Assembly: GCF_003412465.1 (NCBI RefSeq)
Contig: NZ_QTJV01000004.1
Coordinates: 434,001-498,000, forward strand
Origin: Chitinophaga silvisoli
Lineage (GTDB): Bacteria; Bacteroidota; Bacteroidia; Chitinophagales; Chitinophagaceae
Length of the DNA stretch: 64,000 nt
Direction: 5' to 3'
In this document: positions 8,153 to 16,802 of the stretch, one piece after another
How positions within the stretch are numbered: the first letter of the stretch is position 1
Layout: every line of letters begins with the position of its first letter
The notes under the pieces: generated by a model
Told to the model about the DNA's origin: nothing
Database searches by the model: none
Seen by the model: only the letters and a program-made list of their open reading frames with translations
Translations under genes and position numbers: made by a program

Positions 8153-10411
8153 TTACTCATCCTCCAGCCGGTTTACTGACTGAATACCATCCAGCTTGCC
8201 TAAACGCAGGAACAATTCATCCAGCTCCTCCTTATCATGCACAAACACCTTGATCAAGCCCTCAAACAAGCCTTCCTTCGACTCAATTGTCAGACCGGCA
8301 ATATTTATCTTTAACTCTCCGGATATAATATTAGTGATCTTGTGAATGACCCCCACATCGTCCATCCCTACCAGGCGTAAGCCCGTAAGGAAGGAAATCT
8401 CCCTGTTCTTCACCCACTTGGTCTTCACTACCCTGTGCCCATAGTTGGCCAGCAACTGGGCGGCATTCGGACAATTGGTACGATGAATCTTCAGGCCTTC
8501 ACTGGCAGTAATAAACCCAAATACATCATCTCCGGGAATCGGCCGGCAACAATTGGCCAGTTTATAAGCAATCTTGTCGGAGCTCTCCCCAAAGATGATC
8601 AGTTCTGCATCCTTCTTGGCAGGCAGCTGGTGTTTGATGTGATCTTCGGCAATGTGCTCCGGAGTCTTCACCGGTGGCGGTTTTGGAGCCTCCAGCTTAT
8701 CACCCAGTATATTGAATTGCTTCAATTCTTTCAGGTCAATATTCTTCACCGCTATCTGGTAATACAGGTCCAGTGGAGAAGGTTGCTTATAGAATTGTAC
8801 CAGTTCATTAATATTATGTTGACTCGCTGAGATCTTCAGGTGATCCAGCTTGCGCTCCAGCACATCCTTACCATCCATGGCCACCTTCCGCTTCTCTTCC
8901 TTCAGGGCATCCTTGATCTTGGATTTCGCCTTCGCAGTCAGTACGTAGTTCAGCCAGTCCTCAGTAGGCTTCTGCTTATTGGAGGTGATGATCTCCACCT
9001 GGTCCCCGCTACGCAGCTTATGACTGAGAGGTACCAGTTTGTAATTCACCTTGGCACCTATACATTTATTACCTACCGCACTGTGAATAGCATAGGCAAA
9101 GTCCAGCGCAGTAGAATTGACCGGCATGATCTTGAGGTCCCCTTTAGGGGTATACACATAGATCTCTTCGGTGAACAGGTTGCTCTTGAAGTCAGCCAGG
9201 AAATCGAGGGTATTGGAATCAGGGTTGTTCAGGATCTCACGGATCTGGTTGAACCACTGATCAAACTTGTTCTCAGTATCCTGCTTCTGGTTGCTGCCTT
9301 CCTTGTAGCGCCAGTGGGCAGCCAGACCTTTTTCAGCGTAATCATTCATACGCTTGGTACGGATCTGAACTTCCACCCATTTACCCGATGGCCCCATTAC
9401 GGTTACATGCAGGGCCTCGTATCCATTGGATTTTGGATTACTAAGCCAGTCACGGGTACGTTCAGGACTGGGATGGTAAAAGTCGGTGATGATGGAATAT
9501 ACTTTCCAGCAATCTGACTTTTCCTTGTCCACAGGGGAATCCATGATAATACGGATCGCGAAAAGGTCATACACTTCCTCGAAAGTGATCCCCTTCTTCT
9601 TGATCTTATTCCATATAGAATGAATGGATTTAGGCCTTCCGAAAATTTCGAAGTTAAATCCTTCTTCCTGTAATACTTCCTTGATAGGCTTGATGAACTC
9701 GTTGATATAACGGGTCCGCTCACGCTTGGTCTCCTTCAGTTTACGGGCAATGTCACGGTACGTTTGTTGCTCCGTATACTTCATAGACAAGTCCTCCATC
9801 TCCGACTTGATGTTGTACAAGCCGAGGCGGTGGGCCAGGGGAGAATAAATAAATACGGTTTCGGATGCGATCTTGAGTTGTTTTTCACGACTCATGCTAT
9901 CCAGCGTGCGCATGTTGTGGAGGCGATCTGCCAGCTTGATCAGTATCACACGGGGGTCATCTGCCAGGGTGAGCAGGATCTTCTTGAAGTTCTCCGCCTG
10001 TGCGGTACTGGTGCTGGAATCAACTACGATCGATATTTTGGTGAGACCATCCACAATGTGGGCGATCTCCGGACCAAAAGCCCGCTCAATATCTTCCAGC
10101 GTCACTTCAGTATCTTCTACGGTATCATGCAGGAGAGCGCAGATAGCAGAGCGAACCCCCAATCCTATTTCATCCACACAGATCTGGGCTACAGCCAGGG
10201 GATGTAATATATAGGGCTCACCTGATTTACGCCGCATTTCCTTGTGAGCATCCGCTGCCATTTCAAAGGCAGTGCGAACCAGTTCGCGATCACCTTTCTT
10301 CAAGCGCGGTTTTAAGGCACGTAATAAAGCACGGTAATGACGAACGATTTCTTTTTTCTCTTGTTCCTCGTCGAGGTTATATGTTTTGACTGCCACTGTA
10401 TCCATCTGCAC
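8153..10411 (-). CDS. Bifunctional (p)ppGpp synthetase/hydrolase RelA/SpoT
   Basis: 752-residue long RSH enzyme controlling the stringent-response alarmone. Domain order: HD hydrolase (about 45-195, with the HD pair at 95-96 in LLHDTVEDTE), synthetase (about 240-370, EIFGRPKSIHSIWNKI and SNGYEALHVTV), TGS (about 415-475, IYVYTPKGDLKIMPVNSTAL), helical/zinc-finger region with LANCCRPIPGDDVFGF, and a C-terminal ACT domain. The intact HD and HDTVED motifs argue that it can hydrolyse as well as make (p)ppGpp. As the only long RSH visible, it may serve both RelA and SpoT roles. A terminator follows directly. Confidence 0.96.
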   Translation of the reverse strand: MQMDTVAVKTYNLDEEQEKKEIVRHYRALLRALKPRLKKGDRELVRTAFEMAADAHKEMRRKSGEPYILHPLAVAQICVDEIGLGVRSAICALLHDTVEDTEVTLEDIERAFGPEIAHIVDGLTKISIVVDSSTSTAQAENFKKILLTLADDPRVILIKLADRLHNMRTLDSMSREKQLKIASETVFIYSPLAHRLGLYNIKSEMEDLSMKYTEQQTYRDIARKLKETKRERTRYINEFIKPIKEVLQEEGFNFEIFGRPKSIHSIWNKIKKKGITFEEVYDLFAIRIIMDSPVDKEKSDCWKVYSIITDFYHPSPERTRDWLSNPKSNGYEALHVTVMGPSGKWVEVQIRTKRMNDYAEKGLAAHWRYKEGSNQKQDTENKFDQWFNQIREILNNPDSNTLDFLADFKSNLFTEEIYVYTPKGDLKIMPVNSTALDFAYAIHSAVGNKCIGAKVNYKLVPLSHKLRSGDQVEIITSNKQKPTEDWLNYVLTAKAKSKIKDALKEEKRKVAMDGKDVLERKLDHLKISASQHNINELVQFYKQPSPLDLYYQIAVKNIDLKELKQFNILGDKLEAPKPPPVKTPEHIAEDHIKHQLPAKKDAELIIFGESSDKIAYKLANCCRPIPGDDVFGFITASEGLKIHRTNCPNAAQLLANYGHRVVKTKWVKNREISFLTGLRLVGMDDVGVIHKITNIISGELKINIAGLTIESKEGLFEGLIKVFVHDKEELDELFLRLGKLDGIQSVNRLEDE

Positions 10412-10543
10412 TAAAGTTACAATTTTCTTGCATAAGAACCATGGCCCGGAATCCCACGGTAGTGGTATCTTTTATGGAGGAATAAAGTGCCTGCCCCCTG
10501 CCGGGAAGGCTCATTTGGTTGATTTTTTTAATCAAAGCGCAAA

Positions 10544-11260
10544 CTACTCTCCGCCCAATCTACATTTGTGCAATACTTCCCAGGCTGTGCCGGTATGCCG
10601 CAGCAAATAGAGATTGTTGACCTTAAAGACTGCCTGGAACTCCTTTTCTTCGTATTCCTGTTTGGCTACCTCGAAAGCGCCCTCACCTATATCATTCAAT
10701 GCCAGTGAGATGTGAGGATTAAACCCATACTTGGCCAGCATATTGCTGAACCCGAAATCCTTTCTCAGCAGTAAAATCAACTGCTTATGCAGGTCCATGA
10801 TGGAAGGAGTCTTCACCACATTGATAAAGATGAGCCGACGGGTCTCCAGGGAAACTGCACCAAACCCATCCAATTTCACATCAAATGGTTTCATGCCCCC
10901 GGCAAAATCCGTCAATGCCTCGCACAGGTCCTTTTCCATTACCGGATCAGCTGTAAATGGTACCTGTATCGTAATATATGGTAATACCTTCAGCGCCTTG
11001 CGGGCATCGTAAAAGTCCGCAAACTCCTGCTTCATCCTGATGATTTCCTTGCCTACAGCGGCATTGGGTAATAAAGCAATAAAATAGATCTTACTTTCCT
11101 TCTTTGGCTTTTTCGGGCGTGGTGGTTTACGGGGATTTACCTGTCTTCCCTGAGAGTTGCCGTTCCGGCGGCGATCATTGTTCTGCTGCTCATATCGTGG
11201 TTGTCCATGCCCGGACTTACCGCCGTTTACCAGCCCGGGCCCTTTTCTTTCATAGTGCAT
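10544..11260 (-). CDS. 2H phosphoesterase (LigT/2'-5' RNA ligase)-like protein, first His replaced
   Basis: 238 residues. The first 55 are a basic, disordered tail rich in Arg, Asn, Gly, Pro and Lys (GRQVNPRKPPRPKKPKK), a plausible nucleic-acid-binding extension. From residue 57 (KIYFIALLPN) the fold matches the 2H phosphoesterase / 2'-5' RNA ligase superfamily. The second signature HISL is present (His183). The first signature, normally HxT, reads YIT (Tyr95, TAT codon, one base from a His codon). This would be expected to impair cyclic-phosphodiester hydrolysis, so it may be a binding protein. It stands alone between RelA/SpoT and the response regulator. Confidence 0.75.
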   Translation of the reverse strand: MHYERKGPGLVNGGKSGHGQPRYEQQNNDRRRNGNSQGRQVNPRKPPRPKKPKKESKIYFIALLPNAAVGKEIIRMKQEFADFYDARKALKVLPYITIQVPFTADPVMEKDLCEALTDFAGGMKPFDVKLDGFGAVSLETRRLIFINVVKTPSIMDLHKQLILLLRKDFGFSNMLAKYGFNPHISLALNDIGEGAFEVAKQEYEEKEFQAVFKVNNLYLLRHTGTAWEVLHKCRLGGE

Positions 11261-11403
11261 TGTGTACAGTTAGTGGATGGTGATGGGGTTCTATTGCCTG
11301 AATCCTTGCTTTGTAATATGATTGTGCTCTTTTTTTTTACTTAGTTCGTTCGTCCAAATGCTTCCTGCCTGAGACTGACAGATATACTCCCTTATATATT
11401 TGA

Positions 11404-12105
11404 TTAATCTTTTGGTATATTCAACCTGATGCCCACGTTGTGTAAGGTTTCCAGGTCAATGCCCGGTTCCAGCTTAAAGTGCTTGCGCAGGCGGGTAATG
11501 AATACATCCATACTCCTGCTGCTGAAGAAACTACTGTTGCCCCAGACTTTCAGTAATATCTCATCTCTTTTGACAAGCTTATTGCTGTTTTCTACCAGGT
11601 ACTTCAGCACCTTCGCCTCCTTCTTCGTCAGCGCAGCAATCGGTATTCCATCTTCCTTGGTGAGCTCTTTTTCATCATAATTAAAACGTACATGCCCGAT
11701 ACGATAAATGCCATCTCCCGGTATTTCCTTCGGCAAGGTTCTGCGCAAAAATACCCGGATCCGCATCACCAGCTCCTTCATGCTAAACGGCTTTATGATG
11801 AAATCATCTCCGCCAATCCGGAAACCGTGTAACCGGTCTTCGTCCAGAGATCGGGTTGAAATAAAGATGATAGGAATCATGCCATTGCGCTTTCGGATGT
11901 CCTGTGCCAATGAGAAGCCATCCCTCTTCGGCATCATCACATCAAGTATGACAAGGTCAAAATCATCTCTCTGAAACTTTTTCCAGGCTACCTCTCCATC
12001 AAAGCAATGCACCACATGATAACCCTGCGATTCCAGATGTTTTTTTACTACGTTCCCGTAGTGATAATCGTCTTCTGCAAGAAGAATCGATACATTACTC
12101 TCCAT
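11404..12105 (-). CDS. OmpR-family response regulator
   Basis: 233 residues. The N-terminal receiver domain has the acidic pair in ILLAEDDYHYGN, the phospho-acceptor Asp in LVILDVMMPKRDG and the conserved Lys in FIIKPFS. The C-terminal winged-helix DNA-binding domain (about 130-230) shows LTKKEAKVLKYLVENSNKL and the RSMDVFITRLRKHF recognition region. All phosphorylation residues are intact. No kinase gene is adjacent; the lone membrane kinase at 28262-29641 is a possible partner. The layout (membrane kinase plus OmpR-type regulator) resembles Bacteroides RprX/RprY, but that assignment is not proven. Confidence 0.93.
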   Translation of the reverse strand: MESNVSILLAEDDYHYGNVVKKHLESQGYHVVHCFDGEVAWKKFQRDDFDLVILDVMMPKRDGFSLAQDIRKRNGMIPIIFISTRSLDEDRLHGFRIGGDDFIIKPFSMKELVMRIRVFLRRTLPKEIPGDGIYRIGHVRFNYDEKELTKEDGIPIAALTKKEAKVLKYLVENSNKLVKRDEILLKVWGNSSFFSSRSMDVFITRLRKHFKLEPGIDLETLHNVGIRLNIPKD

Positions 12106-12330
12106 ACGTAAAAGTTTTCCCCGTTACATTTAAGGTTGTTAACAAAACTTATTGTACCCTTTTCTGCTTTCTTTTACAATATTGATAAATAAACTTATGA
12201 TTTTAGTTAATAAGAAGTTATTGATCAGAAATACTCGTTCTGGACAACAGTTGTAACGGTTTTGATTGAGGGTTACTCAAAATGGTTTTTTCATTTTCAC
12301 ACTCGTTATTTGTCTTTAAACCTATTAACA

Positions 12331-12368
12331 AAAAAAATGGCCGCCAGTTCACCAGCAGCCATTTTTTT
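12331..12368 (-). terminator. Terminator after the alpha-L-fucosidase gene
   Basis: AAAAAAATGGC (12331-12341) pairs with GCCATTTTTTT (12358-12368), with an inner loop of 16 nt. It lies 20 bp after the stop at 12388, and the long A/T arms give a U-run in the minus-strand RNA. Confidence 0.8.
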
Positions 12369-12387
12369 AAATTCTTTTTTCTCCGGA

Positions 12388-13842
12388 TCAGGATGCAACA
12401 GCAGATATTCTGATCGCCACAGCATGCTGAAAACCCTTCTTCTGCAAGGTTGCAGGGATCGTAATAGTAGTACCACCACCCGTTGCTTTCCAACTGAGTT
12501 TATCTTTAGCGCCCAGCATTTCCAGCTTCGCACCCTTAGCAGGTGTCAGCCCTTTAAATGCAATGGTAGCAGGCACCTGCTCATCTTTATCCAGCAAATA
12601 TATCGCATATACACTGCCGTCTCTCTTCCGTGTAAAACATACTTTTCCATCCTTATATGGAGCAACAGATTTTGTTGCATAAATCGCATCGCCATTTATA
12701 TGCATCCAGGCACCAATTGCAGTCATAGTTGTATATGCTTCGTCGTGCAACTGACCATCAGGACCAGGCCCCACATTCAGCAGGTAGTTACCACCCTTCG
12801 CAACAATGTCAACCAGGTTGTGTATCAGAACATTTACTGATTTGTAATGATCGTTCGGTACATATGACCAGCTGTTAGCCATCGTCATACATGTTTCCCA
12901 CGGATAGTCCAGTGGCTTGTCAGGAATCTGTTGCTCTGGAGTACGATAGTTTTCATTCGGACCATGTACCTCACGGTCTACCACTATCAAACCTGGCTGG
13001 TGAGTGCGTGCCATCGCTGCAATACCATCCATGTCTATATCCTCATCCTGCTTTATTACCTTCTCACCGGTTTCTGCGGCAGTAATATCTGCTGCTGCTT
13101 TTTTATCCTGCTTGCGGGGACGTACCCAGCCACCATCCAGCCACAGAATGTCCAGTTTGCCGTAACCCGTCATCAGCTCTTCAATCTGGTTGTAAGTATA
13201 TTGACGGAAAGCTTTCCAGCGATCAGGATATTTACTTACATCATAATTCACATGCCTGTCCTTTGGCGGGAAGTAAGACCACCAATAATCCTGGCTATGC
13301 CAGTCAGGTTTTGAGAAGTAAGCACCTGCATGCAAACCTTCCTTGCGGAATGCTTCAAATACTTCCTTCGCAATATTAGAACGGGCATCCTTACCAAAAG
13401 CATAGTTTGGATTGGAAACTTTATAATCTGTCTGCTTCGTATCAAACATACAAAAACCATCATGATGCTTGGTCGTGAATACCACATATTTCATACCTGC
13501 ATCCTTTGCTGCTTTTGCCCATTTGGAAGGATCAAACTTTGTAGGATTGAAAGTTTTACCCAGTTCTTCATATTTCTTTACATAGTCGTAATAAGGAATA
13601 CCATAAGGCTGACGTTGTGTCCATCCCTCATCTTCAGGACAGATACTCCAGGATTCCACGATCCCCCATTGAGAATATGCACCCCAATGAATCAGCATTC
13701 CGAATTTCCAGTCTGACCACTGTTCAAGGTTCGCCTGCACAGCTTTGTCAGTCGGTGGAATATAGGGTGGAATCTGGTGCTGCGCACGGGCCGACCCCAT
13801 TAGCAATAGTGCACTGCTTAAAAGCAAACAAAGTTTTCGCAT
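12388..13842 (-). CDS. Secreted alpha-L-fucosidase (GH29)
   Basis: 484 residues with a Sec signal (MRKLCLLLSSALLLMGSARA). GH29 blocks are clear: WKFGMLIHWGAYSQWG, VVFTTKHHDGFCMFDTKQTD, and the nucleophile-bearing LDILWLDGGW (Asp236). A C-terminal beta-sandwich follows (about 380-484). GH29 enzymes remove terminal alpha-linked L-fucose with retention. The gene begins 2 bp after the beta-mannosidase stop, so the two are co-transcribed and probably act together on fucosylated, mannose-containing glycans outside the cytoplasm. Which fucose linkage is cut cannot be told from sequence alone. Confidence 0.93.
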   Translation of the reverse strand: MRKLCLLLSSALLLMGSARAQHQIPPYIPPTDKAVQANLEQWSDWKFGMLIHWGAYSQWGIVESWSICPEDEGWTQRQPYGIPYYDYVKKYEELGKTFNPTKFDPSKWAKAAKDAGMKYVVFTTKHHDGFCMFDTKQTDYKVSNPNYAFGKDARSNIAKEVFEAFRKEGLHAGAYFSKPDWHSQDYWWSYFPPKDRHVNYDVSKYPDRWKAFRQYTYNQIEELMTGYGKLDILWLDGGWVRPRKQDKKAAADITAAETGEKVIKQDEDIDMDGIAAMARTHQPGLIVVDREVHGPNENYRTPEQQIPDKPLDYPWETCMTMANSWSYVPNDHYKSVNVLIHNLVDIVAKGGNYLLNVGPGPDGQLHDEAYTTMTAIGAWMHINGDAIYATKSVAPYKDGKVCFTRKRDGSVYAIYLLDKDEQVPATIAFKGLTPAKGAKLEMLGAKDKLSWKATGGGTTITIPATLQKKGFQHAVAIRISAVAS

Positions 13843-13844
13843 GA

Positions 13845-16373
13845 TTAATTTTTAAATGTATCTCTAAGACTTATAACCTTTAGTTGTTCCGCCGGTACTT
13901 TTTTATTGAACCAGATCACCTTAGACTGACCAGGTAACAGGTCAAAATAGTTATCGCTGAATTGTACTTCCGGATCATCATATTGCAGGAATACGTTTTT
14001 CGCCAGCTTCTTTGCAGTAATTAATATGCCTGTGGCCGTGGTGTCAAATGCAGGATAGGAAACCCCGATTTCCGGATCCGGCAATGTCAGATCTTTGGTT
14101 TTAGCAAAATAATAAACATTCTCGCTCAGGAGCTTATCGCCATTTACCACATTCGTGTACAATATTACCCTTCCCGTATCCTGCTGTGACAAAATACTGT
14201 TCAATGCGATCTCGTGAACGACAGCGCTTTTATTACCTGCAATATTTACATCCTGTGATTGCTCCCATAATACCTTCCCTTCAAAATCCATCAGCTTCAT
14301 GCCCAGTTTTGCCTTTTGGTCTTTTATTTCATCAGATATAATATACGTCTTTAAGTTACCATTTTTTACGATATTACTCACCAGTACAGGCGTATATGCT
14401 TTCTTTACAAAATACTGCAAGGCTTTCCAGCGACCATAGTAATCTATACCTGACCATGACGGGCCAGGCCAGCAATCATCCAGCTGCCAGTAGAGCGTAC
14501 CCATACAGAAAGGCATCGCCCTCCGATGGGCCTCAATACCCATCTTTATACCTTCCGCCTGCAATACATGATTCACATACAGGAAGGACTCAAAATCTTT
14601 GGGCTCTTTATAATAGTGTAATAAATAAGTCCTGATAGCCGCATTCCCCCTGCTCAGACTCTTTTGGTGAGACAACATGACCGGAGAATAAATATCCCTG
14701 TCCTGCACTGAAGTAAACCTCTTCACAGTCTGCATATCAGGGAATGACTGGAAACCATATTCACTCATGAATCTTGGAATACGTTCATCAAATGCTTCGA
14801 ACCATTCCATACCATGCCATACACCCCAATAGTGATTATCCCCAATTGTGAAATCTTTTTTGCTGCCCCAGTTGCTGATAGGAGATGAGGGAAAATAAAA
14901 TCTGTCCGCATCAAACTGCCGAATGATTTTTGGAAGCTGCACGTTGAAAAGTTCATCATAGCCAGCAATCATATCAGCCCATTGTTGCTCCGTATACCCA
15001 TATCCGTTTTTCCAACCCCAGTGATCAATCGCCACACCTATTTCATTATTACCACACCACAAAGCCAGTGACGGATGATTACGCAAACGGGTTATATTCG
15101 CAGCCAGTTCACTTCTTACATTATCCAATATTTTCGGTGTAGGATAAGTAGAACAGGCAAAGAGTAAATCCTGCCATACCAGAATACCATTTTCATCTGC
15201 AAGATCATAGAAGCGATCTTCTTCGTATGTGCCACCACCCCATACACGCACCATGTTGAAATTAGATGTCTTCATATCGGTGAAGAGCTTTGCAAACCTC
15301 TCGCTGGTCACTCTTGGCAGAAAATTATCCATAGGAATATAGTCCGCACCTTTCATGAATACAGGCCGCCCGTTTACTTTTACAAAGAAACTAACACCCA
15401 TACTATCAGGTTTGTTTACGACTTCAAGCGTACGAAGACCAATGCGTACATCCTTTGACTGCAGCAGTTCTTTACCATCGTAAAGAGATACTTTTACTTT
15501 GTATAAGTAAGCATCTCCCAAACCATTAGGCCACCAGCGGCGAGGATTTGCGATGGTGAATACAGCACTTGTGGAATCACCTGCAGTTTGTTTTGTAACA
15601 GTGCTAAACAACTTATCAGGACTTTCTATTTTAAGCGTATAGTTCTTTTGAACAATTGTATTCAACTTAAGTATCGCCTGTATGCTTGCGGATTTATCAC
15701 TGAGCAGTTGCTGATGCAGGTATACATCTTCAATGCTTACTTTATTGCCATATTCAAGATATACAGGTCGCCAGATACCCGAAGTCACTAATCTCGGGCC
15801 CCAGTCCCACCCGTAATGATAGGGCGCTTTCCGGGCATATACACTCAGTGGAATATCACTCGCATCATTGCCTGCAGGATAGATCACATCATCGTTCAGA
15901 AAGTGGTGCATATCATGCCTGATTGGACTGTGAAAAACAAGTCGTAAAGTGTTGTTACCCTCTTTTACTTTTTGTTTCACCTGTGCCTTCAGTGGTACAA
16001 ACATATTTGCACTGCTGGCAATCACATCTCCATTGAGATAGATATCGGCATAAGTATCCAGTCCTTTGAAATCAAGTGCAAGCCAGTCATGCTGTAACAT
16101 CTCTTTTGTAACAACGAAAGTGGTTTGATATTGCCAGTTCTTCTTATCCACCCATTGCACCGATTTTTCATTCATACCCACATAAGGATCGGGAATCAGG
16201 TGATGAGCCATCAGGTCTGTATGTACAGTGCCCGGCACGGTGGCGGAACGCCAGTTGCTGTCGTCAGTACTTGAAAACTGCCAGTCTTTGTTAAGCTCAA
16301 ATTGTTGAAAAGACTGTGCGCCTGCAGTGGCTGTTAGCAGACACAGGCAGACAATGTTCACATAACGTCTCAT
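13845..16373 (-). CDS. Secreted beta-mannosidase (GH2)
   Basis: 842 residues with a signal peptide (MRRYVNIVCLCLLTATAGAQ). Domain order is that of GH2 mannosidases: jelly-roll sugar-binding domain (about 22-200), immunoglobulin-like domain, TIM barrel (about 310-640), then C-terminal sandwiches. The catalytic acid/base is in LWCGNNEIGVAIDHWGW and the nucleophile in RFMSEYGFQSFPD; FCMGTLYWQLDDCWPGPSW is typical of beta-mannosidases rather than galactosidases. It should release terminal beta-mannose, as at the core of N-glycans or from mannans. First gene of a two-gene operon with the GH29 fucosidase. Confidence 0.93.
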   Translation of the reverse strand: MRRYVNIVCLCLLTATAGAQSFQQFELNKDWQFSSTDDSNWRSATVPGTVHTDLMAHHLIPDPYVGMNEKSVQWVDKKNWQYQTTFVVTKEMLQHDWLALDFKGLDTYADIYLNGDVIASSANMFVPLKAQVKQKVKEGNNTLRLVFHSPIRHDMHHFLNDDVIYPAGNDASDIPLSVYARKAPYHYGWDWGPRLVTSGIWRPVYLEYGNKVSIEDVYLHQQLLSDKSASIQAILKLNTIVQKNYTLKIESPDKLFSTVTKQTAGDSTSAVFTIANPRRWWPNGLGDAYLYKVKVSLYDGKELLQSKDVRIGLRTLEVVNKPDSMGVSFFVKVNGRPVFMKGADYIPMDNFLPRVTSERFAKLFTDMKTSNFNMVRVWGGGTYEEDRFYDLADENGILVWQDLLFACSTYPTPKILDNVRSELAANITRLRNHPSLALWCGNNEIGVAIDHWGWKNGYGYTEQQWADMIAGYDELFNVQLPKIIRQFDADRFYFPSSPISNWGSKKDFTIGDNHYWGVWHGMEWFEAFDERIPRFMSEYGFQSFPDMQTVKRFTSVQDRDIYSPVMLSHQKSLSRGNAAIRTYLLHYYKEPKDFESFLYVNHVLQAEGIKMGIEAHRRAMPFCMGTLYWQLDDCWPGPSWSGIDYYGRWKALQYFVKKAYTPVLVSNIVKNGNLKTYIISDEIKDQKAKLGMKLMDFEGKVLWEQSQDVNIAGNKSAVVHEIALNSILSQQDTGRVILYTNVVNGDKLLSENVYYFAKTKDLTLPDPEIGVSYPAFDTTATGILITAKKLAKNVFLQYDDPEVQFSDNYFDLLPGQSKVIWFNKKVPAEQLKVISLRDTFKN

Positions 16374-16410
16374 TATTTTAAATTGATTATTGTTTGAAAT
16401 GTTAGCTTGC

Positions 16411-16504
16411 TGCCGCAGGCCAAAAAGATTATTTCATTGTAAAAGAATAACTGTCTTTATTAATTAAGCAACTTATCCTCATTCTTCCTTGCTGCCGCAG
16501 GCCA
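16411..16504. repeat. Two copies of a dispersed GCTGCCGCAGGCCA motif
   Basis: TGCTGCCGCAGGCCA occurs twice in this gap (cores TGCCGCAGGCCA at 16411-16422 and 16493-16504). Related copies lie at 30190-30200 and 42332-42345, always between genes. CTGC-C-GCAG inside it is a short palindrome. The interval between the two copies holds nothing else I can support. Confidence 0.5.
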
Positions 16505-16523
16505 ATTAACTTATCTTTACTTC

Positions 16524-16700
16524 ATGAAAAGCATCTGGCAACAAATACTCCGTTACCTCTACATAGGTAAAAAAGATGAAAACGCACCAAATAACACGAG
16601 CGTAAAACTCATGCATGGCATGAACAGGATTTCAATTCTGGTATTCCTCCTTGCATTAATTCTCTTCGCGGTTAAAATGATTTTCTTCAAACATCACTAG
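16524..16700 (+). CDS. Small single-pass membrane protein
   Basis: 58 residues from ATG 16524 to TAG 16700: a basic N-terminus (MKSIWQQILRYLYIGKKDE), then a conserved-looking VKLMHGMNRISI, then one membrane helix (ILVFLLALILFAVKMIFF) and a short KHH tail. The pattern matches what I recall of a small conserved Bacteroidota membrane family (DUF6728), but this is from memory. The call is supported by the clean start, the single transmembrane helix and its position in an otherwise empty gap with its own 3' structured repeats. It is convergent with lpxB. Function unknown. Confidence 0.6.
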   Translation: MKSIWQQILRYLYIGKKDENAPNNTSVKLMHGMNRISILVFLLALILFAVKMIFFKHH

Positions 16701-16802
16701 TCTAAACACCCAACGTGCAAGCGTTTTTACTTAGTCTAAGCACTTAACCCGCAAGGGTTCCTTCTTAATCTAAGCACCCAACTTGCAAGCGTTCCTTACT
16801 TT
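16701..16802. repeat. Three tandem 34-bp units, each with a GCAA-loop hairpin
   Basis: Units at 16701-16734, 16735-16768 and 16769-16802 each begin TCTAA(A/G)CAC. Each contains a short inverted repeat around GCAA: AACGT-GCAA-GCGTT, AACCC-GCAA-GGGTT and AACTT-GCAA-GCGTT. Between units 1 and 2 the arms change together so that pairing is kept; unit 3 has one mismatch. They fill the convergent gap between the small membrane protein gene and lpxB, and unit 3 overlaps the lpxB stop. A terminator-like or transcript-end role is plausible. Confidence 0.75.

Noticed and set aside
8840..9517. 225-codon open frame on the plus strand within relA/spoT
   Set aside because: Antisense shadow of a strongly conserved gene; no recognisable domain or start context.
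16701..16802. CRISPR array
   Set aside because: Three units are directly adjacent with no unique spacers, and no cas gene is in the window.
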